DNA of 64,000 nucleotides from Bacillus tuaregi (GCF_900104575.1 NZ_LT629731.1:1285051-1349050); one strand, 5' to 3'. Shown: positions 9,601 through 18,211, numbered from the stretch's first letter. The notes: generated by a model not told the origin, from the letters alone. Made by a program: numbers and translations.

Positions 9601-9869
9601 ATGGTATCGAGGGTCTAGAAATGATAGAGAGAATCCCGGAAATTGATTTAGTATTAATGGATATTATGATGCCTGAGATGGATGGTTATGAGGCGATTGG
9701 TAGAATCCGACAGATACAGCGATTTCAGGAGCTGCCGATTATTGCGCTGACAGCGAAGGCAATGAAAAATGACCGGGAGAAGTGCTTGGAAGCCGGGGCC
9801 TCGGATTATATTGTAAAGCCAATTGACCCTGAGAAGCTTATTTCCTTGATAAAGGTCTGGCTATATTAA
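6624..9869 (+). CDS. Membrane hybrid histidine kinase with HAMP, GAF and two receiver domains
   Basis: A 1081-residue sensor. TM1 is at ~7-25, an extracytoplasmic CHASE3-like helical region at ~30-175, TM2 at ~178-198, HAMP at ~200-255, GAF at ~285-425, a long Glu/Gln-rich coiled coil at ~430-535, HisKA with the phosphorylated His546 in NMSHELRTP, and HATPase with DTGIGI and GGTGLGL boxes. Receiver 1 has Asp867 (VILDLGLGD) and lacks the usual MP; receiver 2 has Asp1013 (LMDIMMPEMDG). The gene lies between a REC-GGDEF-EAL-LuxR protein (3-base gap) and a CheR-type methyltransferase (23-base gap). A hybrid kinase beside a CheR-like enzyme resembles the RsbK/RsbM pair that controls sigma-B in Bacillus cereus, where the methyltransferase restrains the kinase; no RsbY-type phosphatase is present here, so the target is open. 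Confidence 0.88.
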   Translation: MKIKTKLLLVLCTLPALLFILIGIGWVQQADLNSTSRALQTNYQLSSVAGQIHTDVKDVGIRLRNLVIFTDETALQKELLTIESIRDNIKQNISFLESNTMTEEQRELIVSLKQTNQEFNLYQDEVLAAISQGKKEDALVLIDESSVSIHEDFFTVISTITSTLHTNVEASMSTMLKDFQHEILIGGVVLAIGILLIIVLLYRNIQSITVRMNSMSEIMSDVANGKAELSTKVEIRSNDEMDEMAISFNQMTESLEIQKTKEQELTWIKSNMADITTSLNGSQDVKDLGNILLSKVVPLLESCHAVLYVKEAEEEAKQEPVYRLVSSYAFKERKQVSNTIRLGEGLAGQVVLEKTPIILTDVPADYVRISSGLGHATPLQLYVLPILFEGDVKAVLEMASFKSYSETQQSFLEELINGVGIILDSVMGRIQLAQSLEKSQQLMEEIQAQSEELQSQQEELRATNEELEEQTQALRQSEEKLQLQQEELEQTNTDLEEKAKSLEEQNTRFERTNREVEKARAELEMKAQELALSSKYKTEFLANMSHELRTPLNSLLILSKLLADNSEGNLTAKQVEFSKTIYSSGNDLLILINDILDLAKIESGKTQLQLSDVKLTDIVSFVESSFRPIANDKNLNFSIFIQEGLPDSIYSDGVRIQQVLKNLLSNAFKFTMEGEIKLDIMADRSTGKQNKLIFSVSDTGIGISKDKQDLIFEAFQQADGTTSRKYGGTGLGLSISRELAALLGGKIAVESEEGKGSSFMLYMGDYDGNEAEAQAQIVRQEVAAAVIEENDSVDTGVGSGTVDTVVDLIEREDNQIKRLLIVDDDMNQRSSLMELIGEMNFIIKAVSSGSEAMEELKVNGFDCVILDLGLGDTSGFELLEKIKENDQSNKVKVIIYTGRDVTSKEEIQLSKYAYSIIIKNELSPQRLKEELALFLQESDQHNISQEVAVSKAISIPSGLQGKKILLVDDDVRNVFALSSILELNGMHVSFAENGIEGLEMIERIPEIDLVLMDIMMPEMDGYEAIGRIRQIQRFQELPIIALTAKAMKNDREKCLEAGASDYIVKPIDPEKLISLIKVWLY

Positions 9870-9892
9870 AGAAGAAGGGATACTGTATGTGA

Positions 9893-10759
9893 ATGATCAA
9901 TTCAATGGATACTAGTATATTATCAATTGATGAGGGTTCCGAAGGTGAATTAGAAAAAATCGAAATTGAATTGTTATTAAAGGGTGTCTATGATTGGTGC
10001 GGATATGATTTCCGTGATTATGCCTATCCTTCGATTCGAAGGAGAGTCTGGCATCGGGTTCATGCTGAAAAATTGACCAGTATCACAGGGCTGCTTGAAA
10101 AGATCCTTCATGATGCTGCCTGTTTACAACGATTTATTGCTGATTTTTCCATCAATGTCACAGAGATGTTTCGAGACCCTCTCTTTTTTAGAGCATTTAG
10201 AGAAAAGGTTGTACCATTATTACGCACGTATCCATCGATTAGAATTTGGCATGCAGGCTGTTCGACAGGGGAAGAAGTGTATTCAATGGCCATGTTGCTG
10301 CATGAGGAAGGTCTCTATGAAAATGCCAAGCTTTATGCAACTGATATCAATCCGAACGTACTGAAAACTGCTAAGAGTGGATTATTTCCAATCGAAAATA
10401 TGAAGAAATATACGAATAATTATATCCAGGCTGGAGGCAAGCAAGCCTTCTCAGATTATTACTGTGTAACAACGAATGGGGTAAAATTTGATCCGTTTTT
10501 AACCAAAAATGTCGTATTCGCTCAGCATAATCTTGTCTCAGACCGGTCCTTTAATACCTTTCATGTGATTCTGTGCAGGAATGTCCTAATTTATTTTAAT
10601 AAAGGCTTGCAAAAAAAAGTGCATAAGCTTTTTTACGAAAGCCTAGGCATGTTTGGTATTCTTGGTCTTGGTGATAAGGAATCACTCTACTATTTGGAAA
10701 TAAGTGATTCATATGAAGAGCTAAGTGTAAGTCAGAAGCTGTATAAAAAAATTAAATAG
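9893..10759 (+). CDS. CheR-type protein-glutamate methyltransferase
   Basis: A 288-residue protein with an N-terminal all-helical CheR domain (~20-90, including YPSIRRRVWHR and FSINVTEMFRDP) and a C-terminal SAM-binding Rossmann domain (IRIWHAGCSTGEEVYSMAML; LYATDINPNVL; ILCRNVLIYFNK). CheR enzymes transfer methyl groups from SAM to glutamates, usually on chemoreceptors. No chemoreceptor or cheB is nearby; the gene directly follows a HAMP-GAF hybrid kinase whose Glu/Gln-rich coiled coil is a plausible methylation target. By analogy with RsbM it could set the kinase's threshold. The ATG at 9893 follows GAAGAAGGGA at 12-base spacing. Confidence 0.87.
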   Translation: MINSMDTSILSIDEGSEGELEKIEIELLLKGVYDWCGYDFRDYAYPSIRRRVWHRVHAEKLTSITGLLEKILHDAACLQRFIADFSINVTEMFRDPLFFRAFREKVVPLLRTYPSIRIWHAGCSTGEEVYSMAMLLHEEGLYENAKLYATDINPNVLKTAKSGLFPIENMKKYTNNYIQAGGKQAFSDYYCVTTNGVKFDPFLTKNVVFAQHNLVSDRSFNTFHVILCRNVLIYFNKGLQKKVHKLFYESLGMFGILGLGDKESLYYLEISDSYEELSVSQKLYKKIK

Positions 10760-10812
10760 ACCAGTTCATCTGCATCTTGACGATAGCAGAAATCCTTGTT
10801 ATGTTATTGGAT

Positions 10813-10995
10813 GAAAAAGTGCATAAAAGCATTGGGTGCCCTTTTAGGGAGAATAGGGAATGGAGTGAGAGTCTCCAGCGGTCCCGCCACTGTAATGGGG
10901 AGTTTCATTGGAAATGCCACTGGAGTATACCTCTGGGAAGGGCTGATGAAGTGATGATCCTAAGCCAGGAGACCTGCCTGTTTGCTTTGATGGAT
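10813..10995 (+). ncRNA. Cobalamin (B12) riboswitch
   Basis: The region shows the conserved B12-box architecture in order: GGGTGCC, GGGAA, the invariant AGCGGTCCCGCCACTGTAA core, GCCACTGG, GGGAAGG, and the B12 box GCCAGGAGACCTGCC at ~10962-10976. It lies just upstream of cobT and ends before a strong terminator, so it should stop transcription when adenosyl- or methylcobalamin is bound. The outer boundaries are approximate. Confidence 0.95.
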
Positions 10996-11007
10996 ATAGA
11001 TGATGGA

Positions 11008-11053
11008 AAAGTCTGTAGTTTATTTGGTATTCAAATAAGCTGCAGGCTTTTTT
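11008..11053 (+). terminator. Riboswitch expression-platform terminator
   Basis: A long stem with several G-U pairs (AAGTCTGTAGTTTATTTG with CAAATAAGCTGCAGGCTT) is followed by six T residues, directly before the cobT Shine-Dalgarno. It is the off-switch controlled by the B12 aptamer upstream. Confidence 0.88.
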
Positions 11054-11073
11054 ATTTAAGGAGGATGAAGAGA

Positions 11074-12123
11074 ATGTCATTATTACAGAAAACACTTGAG
11101 AAGATTGAGTGCTTGGACCATGGAATCACAACCTTAGCGAGGGAAAGAGTAGATAATCTGATTAAGCCGGCGAAGAGCTTAGGGAAGCTGGAGGATTTGG
11201 CCGTGCAGCTAGCGGGTATTACAAAAAATTTGGAACCCTCATTTGACGAGAAGGCAATTATTGTTATGGCGGGTGACCATGGGGTTTATGAGGAAGGCGT
11301 AACGAATAATCCGCAGGAGGTTACCGTTGCACAGACTCTAAATTTTGCCAAGGGACTTACAGGTGTTTGTGTCATTGGACAGGTATCAGGTGCGCGCATT
11401 GTCCCGGTTGATATAGGTATAAAAAGTGAGCTGCCGCCTGATGTGGGGATTATTCTGAGAAAGGTAAAAAACGGGACAGAGAATATGGCAAAAGGCCCTG
11501 CCATGACAAGGGAAGAGGCAGTAAAAGCGATTGAAGTAGGCATTGAAATCGCCAATGACGAAATGGCTAAAGGTGCTCAAATCCTTGGAACAGGTGAAAT
11601 GGGGATTGCTAACACGACACCAAGTACGGCGATATTGTCTGTATTACTAAATTGTGATCCAATAGGGATCACTGGGAGAGGGGCAGGATTAGGCAAGGGG
11701 GGGATTGAGCACAAAGCGGAGGTAATTAGGAGAGCTATACTTATTAACGAGCCAAACCCCCATGATGCTATTGATGTATTAGCAAAGGTGGGTGGTTTGG
11801 AAATTGGCGGTATGGCAGGTGTGATGCTAGGAGCGGCCGCTAACCGTGTTCCTGTTGTAGTCGATGGCTATATTTCCACAATCGCAGCTATCATTGCTAC
11901 AGGGATTGAACCACGGGTAAAGGACTATTTAATTGCTTCACATGCTTCACAGGAGCCAGGAGCTAAAAGGGCCAGTGAACTATTAGGAGTGAAACCAATG
12001 CTAGCAATGGATATGTGCTTAGGTGAAGGGTCCGGAGCTGCATTAGCCTTTCCGATTATAGAAGCTGCCTGTCAGATGCTGAAAAGGATGCCGACCTTTG
12101 CAGAAATTGGTATGGATATCTGA
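11074..12123 (+). CDS. cobT: Nicotinate-nucleotide--dimethylbenzimidazole phosphoribosyltransferase
   Basis: CobT makes alpha-ribazole 5'-phosphate from nicotinate mononucleotide and dimethylbenzimidazole, a step in building the lower ligand loop of cobalamin. The ~349-residue protein has the usual length and family motifs: GDHGV near residue 70, TGEMGIANTTPSTA, GRGAGL, and the C-terminal LGEGSGAALAFPI. The start at 11074 follows AAGGAGG by about 9 bases; the open frame upstream of it is riboswitch and terminator, not protein. The gene stands alone: no cobU, cobS or other cob genes flank it, so the organism may salvage or remodel corrinoids, or keep the rest elsewhere. Regulation is by the upstream B12 riboswitch. 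Confidence 0.95.
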   Translation: MSLLQKTLEKIECLDHGITTLARERVDNLIKPAKSLGKLEDLAVQLAGITKNLEPSFDEKAIIVMAGDHGVYEEGVTNNPQEVTVAQTLNFAKGLTGVCVIGQVSGARIVPVDIGIKSELPPDVGIILRKVKNGTENMAKGPAMTREEAVKAIEVGIEIANDEMAKGAQILGTGEMGIANTTPSTAILSVLLNCDPIGITGRGAGLGKGGIEHKAEVIRRAILINEPNPHDAIDVLAKVGGLEIGGMAGVMLGAAANRVPVVVDGYISTIAAIIATGIEPRVKDYLIASHASQEPGAKRASELLGVKPMLAMDMCLGEGSGAALAFPIIEAACQMLKRMPTFAEIGMDI

Positions 12124-12131
12124 TGGGTACG

Positions 12132-12163
12132 TTTAGAATTCTCCATAAATTTGGAGAATTCTA
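12132..12163 (+). terminator. Hairpin after cobT
   Basis: TAGAATTCTCC / GGAGAATTCTAG perfect stem 10 bases after the stop codon. It lacks a clear T run, so termination may be weak or need another factor. Confidence 0.5.
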
Positions 12164-12178
12164 GTGCTTTCGCCCTTG

Positions 12179-12192
12179 TGAAAACGTTAACA
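12179..12192. promoter_or_regulatory. cre (CcpA) site upstream of ald
   Basis: TGAAAACGTTAACA fits the catabolite-responsive element consensus TGWNANCGNTNWCA at every fixed position. It lies 129 bases before the ald start codon, so carbon catabolite control of alanine dehydrogenase is likely; whether it represses or activates depends on the unmapped promoter. Confidence 0.55.
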
Positions 12193-12320
12193 TTTTGTGT
12201 GATTGAACAAAAAACTCTATCTATCTTTTCTTTTTAAAACAATGAAAAAAACTATCAATTAGATTATGATTACCTTGTAAGCAAAATAACAATACATCAA
12301 CGACTCAAGGAGGCATTACA

Positions 12321-13448
12321 ATGATTATTGGAGTACCTAAGGAAATTAAGAATAACGAAAACCGTGTAGCATTAACACCTGCTGGGGTTGTATCTTATAT
12401 AAATGCCGGACATAAGGTTATAATCGAAACTAACGCTGGAATTGGAAGCCTTTTCACCGATGAAGATTACAAAAATGCAGGGGCAGAAATCATTGATAAT
12501 GCTGCAGACGTTTGGGCACAATCAGAAATGATTATGAAAGTTAAGGAGCCTCTTGAAAGCGAATACAAATACTTCCGTCAAGGCTTAATCCTATTCACAT
12601 ATTTACATCTTGCAGCAGAGGCTCCATTAGCAAAAGCGCTTAAGGAGTCTGGCGTAACAGCTATTGCATATGAATCAGTAGAATTAAATCGTACTCTTCC
12701 ACTATTAGCACCAATGAGTGAAGTAGCAGGAAGAATGGCAACACAAATCGGTGCACAGTTCCTACAAAAAACAAACGGCGGTATGGGCATCCTATTAGCT
12801 GGTGTACCAGGAGTAGCTCGTGGAAAGGTGACAATCATCGGCGGTGGTGTTGTTGGAACAAACGCTGCGAAAATGGCCATTGGACTTGGTGCAGATGTAA
12901 CAATTCTTGATATGAGCGCAGAACGTCTTCGTCAATTAGATGATATTTTCGGAAATTCTATTAAAACATTAATGTCAAATCCATTTAATATTGCTGAAGC
13001 AGTTCGTGAAGCAGATTTATTAATCGGTGCGGTATTAATTCCAGGTGCAAAAGCTCCTAAACTAGTAACAGAAGAAATGGTTCAATCAATGAAGCCTGGT
13101 TCTGTTATCGTTGACGTTGCGATTGACCAAGGCGGTATCGTAGCAACAAATGATCGCGTAACAACTCATGATAATCCTACATTTGTTAAGCACGGTGTTG
13201 TACATTATGCAGTTGCTAACATGCCGGGAGCCGTTCCAAGAACTTCAACAATCGCTCTTACAAACGTAACCGTTCCTTACGGATTACAAATTGCTAATAA
13301 AGGTGTTCGTCGTGCAATCGAGGAAAATCCTAGCTTAAAACTTGGTGTAAACGTTGTGAATGGTGAGATTACTTCCTTACCAGTAGCAAAAGATCTTGGC
13401 TATGAGTATGTACCAGTTGATAAAGCGGTTGAAAAGGCATTAGTTTAA
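12321..13448 (+). CDS. ald: Alanine dehydrogenase
   Basis: A 375-residue NAD-dependent enzyme converting L-alanine to pyruvate and ammonia, used in alanine catabolism and during sporulation in Bacillus. The N-terminus [20 protein letters not shown] and the nucleotide fold ([20 protein letters not shown], ~168-188) are diagnostic; catalytic Lys and His are in the expected blocks ([16 protein letters not shown]). AAGGAGG precedes the ATG. The gene is monocistronic, with a cre box upstream and a strong terminator after it. No adeR-type regulator is adjacent. Confidence 0.97.
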   Translation: MIIGVPKEIKNNENRVALTPAGVVSYINAGHKVIIETNAGIGSLFTDEDYKNAGAEIIDNAADVWAQSEMIMKVKEPLESEYKYFRQGLILFTYLHLAAEAPLAKALKESGVTAIAYESVELNRTLPLLAPMSEVAGRMATQIGAQFLQKTNGGMGILLAGVPGVARGKVTIIGGGVVGTNAAKMAIGLGADVTILDMSAERLRQLDDIFGNSIKTLMSNPFNIAEAVREADLLIGAVLIPGAKAPKLVTEEMVQSMKPGSVIVDVAIDQGGIVATNDRVTTHDNPTFVKHGVVHYAVANMPGAVPRTSTIALTNVTVPYGLQIANKGVRRAIEENPSLKLGVNVVNGEITSLPVAKDLGYEYVPVDKAVEKALV

Positions 13449-13479
13449 TCCTTTGATCATAGGATATTGATAAGAATAA

Positions 13480-13515
13480 AGATGCACCCTTTCAATTATG
13501 GAAGGGTGCATTTTT
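13480..13515 (+). terminator. Intrinsic terminator of ald
   Basis: GATGCACCCTT / AAGGGTGCAT stem followed by TTTTT, between the convergent ald and RidA genes. Confidence 0.88.
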
Positions 13516-13530
13516 GTGTACCTTAAATAT

Positions 13531-13992
13531 TTAATCTTCAACCTCAACAATAATTTCAAGCTCAACGGCGGCGCTTTTAGGAAGCTGTGCAAACCCAACT
13601 GCTGAGCGGGCGTGTATTCCCTTTTCACCGAATACTTCTACAAATAGGTCAGAGGCACCGTTGATCACCTTTGGATGATCAGTAAAATCTAGGGCAGAAT
13701 GGACCATTCCAAATACTTTTACAACTCGTTTTACCCGCGATAATTCACCTAGTTCACTTTTCAATATGCGTAAAACGTTAAGACCCGCTTGACGAGCAGC
13801 TTGGTAGCCATCTTCTATCGTTAAGTCCTGTCCTAATGTTCCGATGTGTTGGTCTGAGATCTGTCCGGAAGTAAAAATGAGATTACCAGTACGAACACAG
13901 CCGATATAATTGCCTAACGGTTGTCGTGCTGGCTCTAGAGTAATCCCTAATTCTGATAAAGCTTCTTCTGGAGTCTTAATTTGATTTGTCAT
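13531..13992 (-). CDS. RidA (YjgF/YER057c/UK114) family enamine/imine deaminase
   Basis: A ~153-residue protein. RidA enzymes hydrolyse reactive 2-aminoacrylate and other imines that leak from PLP enzymes. The family signature is clear: LIFTSGQIS near the N-terminus and AVGFAQLPKSAAVELEIIVE at the C-terminus. It is longer than the ~125-residue classical RidA, like the YjgH/TdcF-like subgroup seen in many bacilli. The chosen start (complement of 13990-13992) has GAGGG 7 bases upstream; a further upstream start would add 26 residues without a good ribosome site. Position next to ald, another amino-acid enzyme, may be coincidence. Confidence 0.88.
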   Translation of the reverse strand: MTNQIKTPEEALSELGITLEPARQPLGNYIGCVRTGNLIFTSGQISDQHIGTLGQDLTIEDGYQAARQAGLNVLRILKSELGELSRVKRVVKVFGMVHSALDFTDHPKVINGASDLFVEVFGEKGIHARSAVGFAQLPKSAAVELEIIVEVED

Positions 13993-14149
13993 GTCGCAAT
14001 CCCTCTTTTTTAATAATTTTACTACAATGAAAATAGAGTTTTCGATTCCTTTAGATAAACAATTCGACATAAAACTCGAATTTCCTTTTTTGGTACACCA
14101 AATATTATATTTTTTCAGACAATTTTTTATTAGTGGCAGATTACATAAG

Positions 14150-14184
14150 AAAAAAAGTCGGGTATCTGCTTAATAGTAGATACC
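14150..14184 (-). terminator. Terminator of the RND transporter gene
   Basis: GGGTATCT / AGATACCC stem with a run of A residues on the + strand (T run on the - strand), directly after the pump's stop codon. Confidence 0.82.
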
Positions 14185-14192
14185 CAACTTTT

Positions 14193-17100
14193 CTAGTTCT
14201 CTTCAATCTCTTTTCGATTTTTCTTGAATAGCTTTGAAAGGACTTCATATACGATTGGTACGATGATTAAGGTTAACAAGGTTGAGCTTGTTAACCCACC
14301 GATGACGGTGATGCCCAGTCCTTTGGAAATAAGACCGCCGCCACCTGTACCAATCGCTAATGGGATTAAGGCACCGATTGTTGCAATGGCTGTCATCAGG
14401 ATAGGGCGAAGTCGTGTTGATCCAGCTTCGAGAATCGCTTCACGCATACCCATTCCATCACGCTCCATATGAATGATTCGGTCTACCAGTACGATAGCGT
14501 TTGTTACAACGATACCGATTAACATCAAGAGACCCATCATAACAGATACAGAGATAGTTTCGCCTGCAATCAATAAGCCGACAAATGAACCGATAACAGC
14601 AAAAGGCAGGGAGAACAGGATAGCAAATGGCGCAAGTCCTTCTCCGAATGTTACCACTAGGATAAAGTAAACAATCGCAATCGCTGCTAGCATGGCCACA
14701 CCAAGCTGCGTGAAGGTTTCGTTCATATCGGCCTGCACTCCTGCAACGCCCATTGTAACACCCTTTGGCAGGTCTAATTCATCAATCTCTTTATCTACAG
14801 CAGATGTTGCTTTGGACAAATCTTTACCAATGACGGTTCCGGATATGGATGCGTAATACTCACCTTGGCTACGCGCTAATGTATTAAGTGTTGTACCCTC
14901 TTTGACGGTTACAAGCTCTGAAAGAGGCATGGTCGTACCAAGTGCTGTCGGTACTTGTTTAGCTAATAGCTCATCGATTGTTTTAGGGTCTTTCGTTTGT
15001 TCTTGTTGAACAATCACTTCAAGGTTATTGCCGTCTTTTTCAATCGTTGTTAGAACATCCTTCGTTTCCATAGGGTTTAACATCATGATAATTTGACCAG
15101 CAGTTAACCCGTATTGCAGTAATTCATCCTGCTCCACATGGAAGGTATATTCAACGTATGGATTTTCTGCACTTGACGTAACATCTTCTAAGCGGTCACT
15201 TTTCTTCATAACACCTTCAACCATCTCAACTGCTTTGTATAATTTATCTAAATCCTCACTATAGAAGGTGTAGCTGACTTCATTTGTAGCCATGGATGAC
15301 ATAGAAGAGAAGTTTTGGCTCTTCCATTCACCGGATTGACTGATATTAAAGATATATTCTTCGATTTCTTCACGAGCTTCAGGGAAGTTTTCCATTTCTG
15401 GGTCGAAGATAAGGTACATAAGGGCACCATCACTTCCGCCTCCCATCATAGCCGCCATTGGATCGCCGCTTTCCGTTACCGAGACTTGAACAATATCAAT
15501 ATCACTGCGTTTTAACAGCTTTTCTTCTACTACATGGACATTTTTTAATGTATCCTCTTTTAATTCACCTGTCCCAGGGGTGTACGTTAAGTACATGACT
15601 TTTTCTTCCTCACTACCCATGAAGCTGAAGCCGATTAATGGCGTCAACGCTAAGCTTCCAGCTAATAAAGCTACGGCAAGCAAAGAGGTAATAATTTTGT
15701 GGTTCAATGCTTTATTAAGAACACCCTTGTACCAATTAGCTAATTTACCTGCCTCTTTATGAATGCTTTCTGTTTTTATGTCATATAGCTTCTTTTTAAA
15801 TAAGAAGTGTGAAAGGGCAGGGACTATCGTAATGGCGACTAGTAACGAGGCACCAAGCGCAAATGTCATCGTTAAAGCAAACGGAGTGAATAGCTCTCCT
15901 ACCATACCACCGACGAAGATAAGTGGTGCAAATACTGCGACAGTAACTAATGTCGAGGATAAAATGGGTTTGAACATTTCAATTGTCGCTTCACGAATAA
16001 GGGCTCGACCGGTTAATTTTTCTTCTCTTAGATGAAGACGACGATAAATATTTTCTACCACAACAATGGAGTCATCGATCACTCGACCGATGGCAACTGT
16101 AATGGCTCCTAATGTCATGATATTCAATGTAATATCGAGCCAGTGTAGGAGCAGAAGTGCCATAAAAATCGACACTGGAATCGAAACGATTGAAATAATC
16201 GTTGATTTCACATCACGAAGGAACAGCAGGATTATTAAAACAGCAATTAATCCACCAAATACCGCCTTCTCAACCATTGTGGTGACAGATTCTTCAATAG
16301 GGGCACCTTGGTCAAGAGATACGTCAATGACAAGACCTTCGATTTTTTCTTCCTGTTCTTTAATTAAATCCTTCACCCCGTTTACAACGTGAACGGTGTT
16401 AGCTGTTTGTTCCTTGACGATTTGAATGGTAATGGAATTCTTACCATTTGTCCGTGACACGGATTGTTCTTTCCCAATCAGTTCTACCTTTGCAATATTA
16501 CTAAGCTTTACAAATGGAGAAGGCTGAGCAGCAGATGGGGTAACAGGAATCAGCATTTCCTTTAAGTCATCAACCGTCATGAATTTGCCGTCCACTGAAA
16601 TGGCTTGTTCGCCTTCTTCAAATTCAAATAGTCCTAATGAAACAGCCAAGTCGCTGGCTTGTATCATTTCCTTTACCTTTTCTTCTGTTAAGCCAAGTTC
16701 AGCCATGTTTGCTTGATCGTATGTAAGCTGTACTTCTTCGATGTGTTGACCGGCAATTGATACAGACGCTACACCCTCGACTTTTTCAATCTTTGGAACC
16801 AGGATTTCTTCAACAGTTGTCGTTAATTCAACAATATCCTCTGATTTACTGCTGACACTTAAGGCCACAACGGGCATCATGTTCATGCTGATCGCAGTGA
16901 CCGTCGGATCTTGTGCCCCTTCCGGCAGGTTAACATTATCTAACGCAGCCTCTAATGCCCGTTTGGCCTCATCCATATCGACTCCATATTCATATTCCAC
17001 CTGAAGATTGGCCATATTGGAATAGGAATTAGAAAAGACATTTTTCACATCCTCGAGTCCTTCAACGGCCTGCTCAAGGGGAATGGAAACATCCTTCATC

Positions 17101-17279
17101 ACTTGTTCGGGCGTGGCTCCCGGATATACATCCATAACCATTAGGTATGGTATGGAGATATCAGGTATTGTTTCCATTTTCATTCTGGCTGCTGAATAAA
17201 TACCGGAAACGGTAATAATAATCGTTAGAAGCCATACTGCCAATTTATTTCTAATCACAAAATTTACTAAGCCCTTCAC
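14193..17279 (-). CDS. swrC: RND-family efflux permease (SwrC/AcrB-like)
   Basis: A ~1028-residue proton-driven RND pump with the AcrB plan: TM1, a large outer loop, six TMs, a second large loop, and five TMs. The proton-relay acidic residues appear in GRVIDDSIVVVENIYRR. In B. subtilis the homologue SwrC (YerP) exports surfactin-like lipopeptides and affects swarming; here the substrate is unknown. GTG at 17279 is preferred as start because GGGTAGGTG lies just upstream and the protein then begins (M)KGLVNFVIRNKLAVWL, like SwrC; an upstream TTG at 17315 lacks a ribosome site. No membrane-fusion protein or TolC is present, as is normal in Gram-positives. A divergent TetR gene and a palindrome in the shared gap suggest local repression. 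Confidence 0.9.
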   Translation of the reverse strand: MKGLVNFVIRNKLAVWLLTIIITVSGIYSAARMKMETIPDISIPYLMVMDVYPGATPEQVMKDVSIPLEQAVEGLEDVKNVFSNSYSNMANLQVEYEYGVDMDEAKRALEAALDNVNLPEGAQDPTVTAISMNMMPVVALSVSSKSEDIVELTTTVEEILVPKIEKVEGVASVSIAGQHIEEVQLTYDQANMAELGLTEEKVKEMIQASDLAVSLGLFEFEEGEQAISVDGKFMTVDDLKEMLIPVTPSAAQPSPFVKLSNIAKVELIGKEQSVSRTNGKNSITIQIVKEQTANTVHVVNGVKDLIKEQEEKIEGLVIDVSLDQGAPIEESVTTMVEKAVFGGLIAVLIILLFLRDVKSTIISIVSIPVSIFMALLLLHWLDITLNIMTLGAITVAIGRVIDDSIVVVENIYRRLHLREEKLTGRALIREATIEMFKPILSSTLVTVAVFAPLIFVGGMVGELFTPFALTMTFALGASLLVAITIVPALSHFLFKKKLYDIKTESIHKEAGKLANWYKGVLNKALNHKIITSLLAVALLAGSLALTPLIGFSFMGSEEEKVMYLTYTPGTGELKEDTLKNVHVVEEKLLKRSDIDIVQVSVTESGDPMAAMMGGGSDGALMYLIFDPEMENFPEAREEIEEYIFNISQSGEWKSQNFSSMSSMATNEVSYTFYSEDLDKLYKAVEMVEGVMKKSDRLEDVTSSAENPYVEYTFHVEQDELLQYGLTAGQIIMMLNPMETKDVLTTIEKDGNNLEVIVQQEQTKDPKTIDELLAKQVPTALGTTMPLSELVTVKEGTTLNTLARSQGEYYASISGTVIGKDLSKATSAVDKEIDELDLPKGVTMGVAGVQADMNETFTQLGVAMLAAIAIVYFILVVTFGEGLAPFAILFSLPFAVIGSFVGLLIAGETISVSVMMGLLMLIGIVVTNAIVLVDRIIHMERDGMGMREAILEAGSTRLRPILMTAIATIGALIPLAIGTGGGGLISKGLGITVIGGLTSSTLLTLIIVPIVYEVLSKLFKKNRKEIEEN

Positions 17280-17326
17280 TTTTTCACCTACCCTAAATTG
17301 ACTTGCTAAGCTCAAGTATTTATACT

Positions 17327-17344
17327 AATGACTAGTCGGTCATT
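17327..17344. promoter_or_regulatory. Candidate TetR operator between pump and regulator
   Basis: AATGAC-N6-GTCATT is an inverted repeat (the inner part TAGTCG is TetR-family-like) placed ~48 bases from the pump start and 30 bases from the TetR start. One site could control both divergent genes. Confidence 0.55.
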
Positions 17345-17373
17345 TGTCAATGATTAGGGGAGTTGAAATCAAT

Positions 17374-18198
17374 ATGGTAAAGAAGCAATTAATAATGGAA
17401 AAGGCCCTAGAACTTTTTGCTAAACAGGGCTTTGAGGCTACTTCAATTAAGCAAATTACGGATTATTGTGGGATTTCGAAAGGGGCTTTTTACTTATCAT
17501 TCAAATCAAAGGATGAGTTAATACTAACATTGATTGACTATTTTATGATCCAAATTATTTCAGATATTGACTACATAGTCAAAAATACAAACACAAATGA
17601 TAACTTACTATATGGATTCTATTACACGATATTTCATACGTTTCAGAAGCATTCTGATTTTGCCAAAATCCTGATAAAGGAGCAATCACACACGTTAAAC
17701 GAGGAATTAATTGGTAAAATGCATTCCTATGATCAATTAATAGAATCATTAATTCTTTCCATGATTGAACGACTGTATGGGGATGTAGTTCGGGAAATAA
17801 AATATGATTTGATGTATTGTGTTAAAAGCTTTATGAGTATTTACTCAAAATTGCTATTGTTTCAGGATACTCCACTTGATTTAAAGCAGTTGTCGATGTC
17901 GCTTGTGGAAAAAACTATGATTCTTGCGAAGCATACTACCATTTCGTTTCTATCTGGAGAGCTGATTCAAATAATGAAGCAGCCGTCACATGACCGCTTC
18001 ACAAAGGAACAAATTATTGAATTAATGGAGCAAAAAATAACTGAAATGGAGGATTCAATCGAGAAAGAATCATTGATCCTGCTAAAACAGCATGTCCTTG
18101 AATCGAATCTCAATCCTGCGATTGTCAAAGGTCTGCTTGAAAATATACGTCATCATCCACATTGTAAATGGATTGCTTATTTACTGCGTAATCATTGA
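17374..18198 (+). CDS. TetR/AcrR-family regulator, probably of the divergent RND pump
   Basis: A ~274-residue protein, longer than the usual ~200. The N-terminal HTH is typical (ALELFAKQGFEATSIKQITD, then GISKGAFYLSFKSKDEL, residues ~8-55). The middle is an all-helical ligand-binding domain; the last ~70 residues are an extra charged helical tail seen in some Bacillus TetR proteins next to SwrC/YerP (YerO type). The start at 17374 has AGGGGAG about 11 bases upstream. Divergence from the pump and the shared palindrome argue for control of the pump and itself. Confidence 0.85.
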   Translation: MVKKQLIMEKALELFAKQGFEATSIKQITDYCGISKGAFYLSFKSKDELILTLIDYFMIQIISDIDYIVKNTNTNDNLLYGFYYTIFHTFQKHSDFAKILIKEQSHTLNEELIGKMHSYDQLIESLILSMIERLYGDVVREIKYDLMYCVKSFMSIYSKLLLFQDTPLDLKQLSMSLVEKTMILAKHTTISFLSGELIQIMKQPSHDRFTKEQIIELMEQKITEMEDSIEKESLILLKQHVLESNLNPAIVKGLLENIRHHPHCKWIAYLLRNH

Positions 18199-18211
18199 AC
18201 GGCATGGCTTG

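Noticed and set aside
10777-11073. Open reading frame upstream of cobT, in frame with it
   Set aside because: It covers the B12 riboswitch and its terminator; cobT proteins start at the position of 11074 and a good ribosome site is there.
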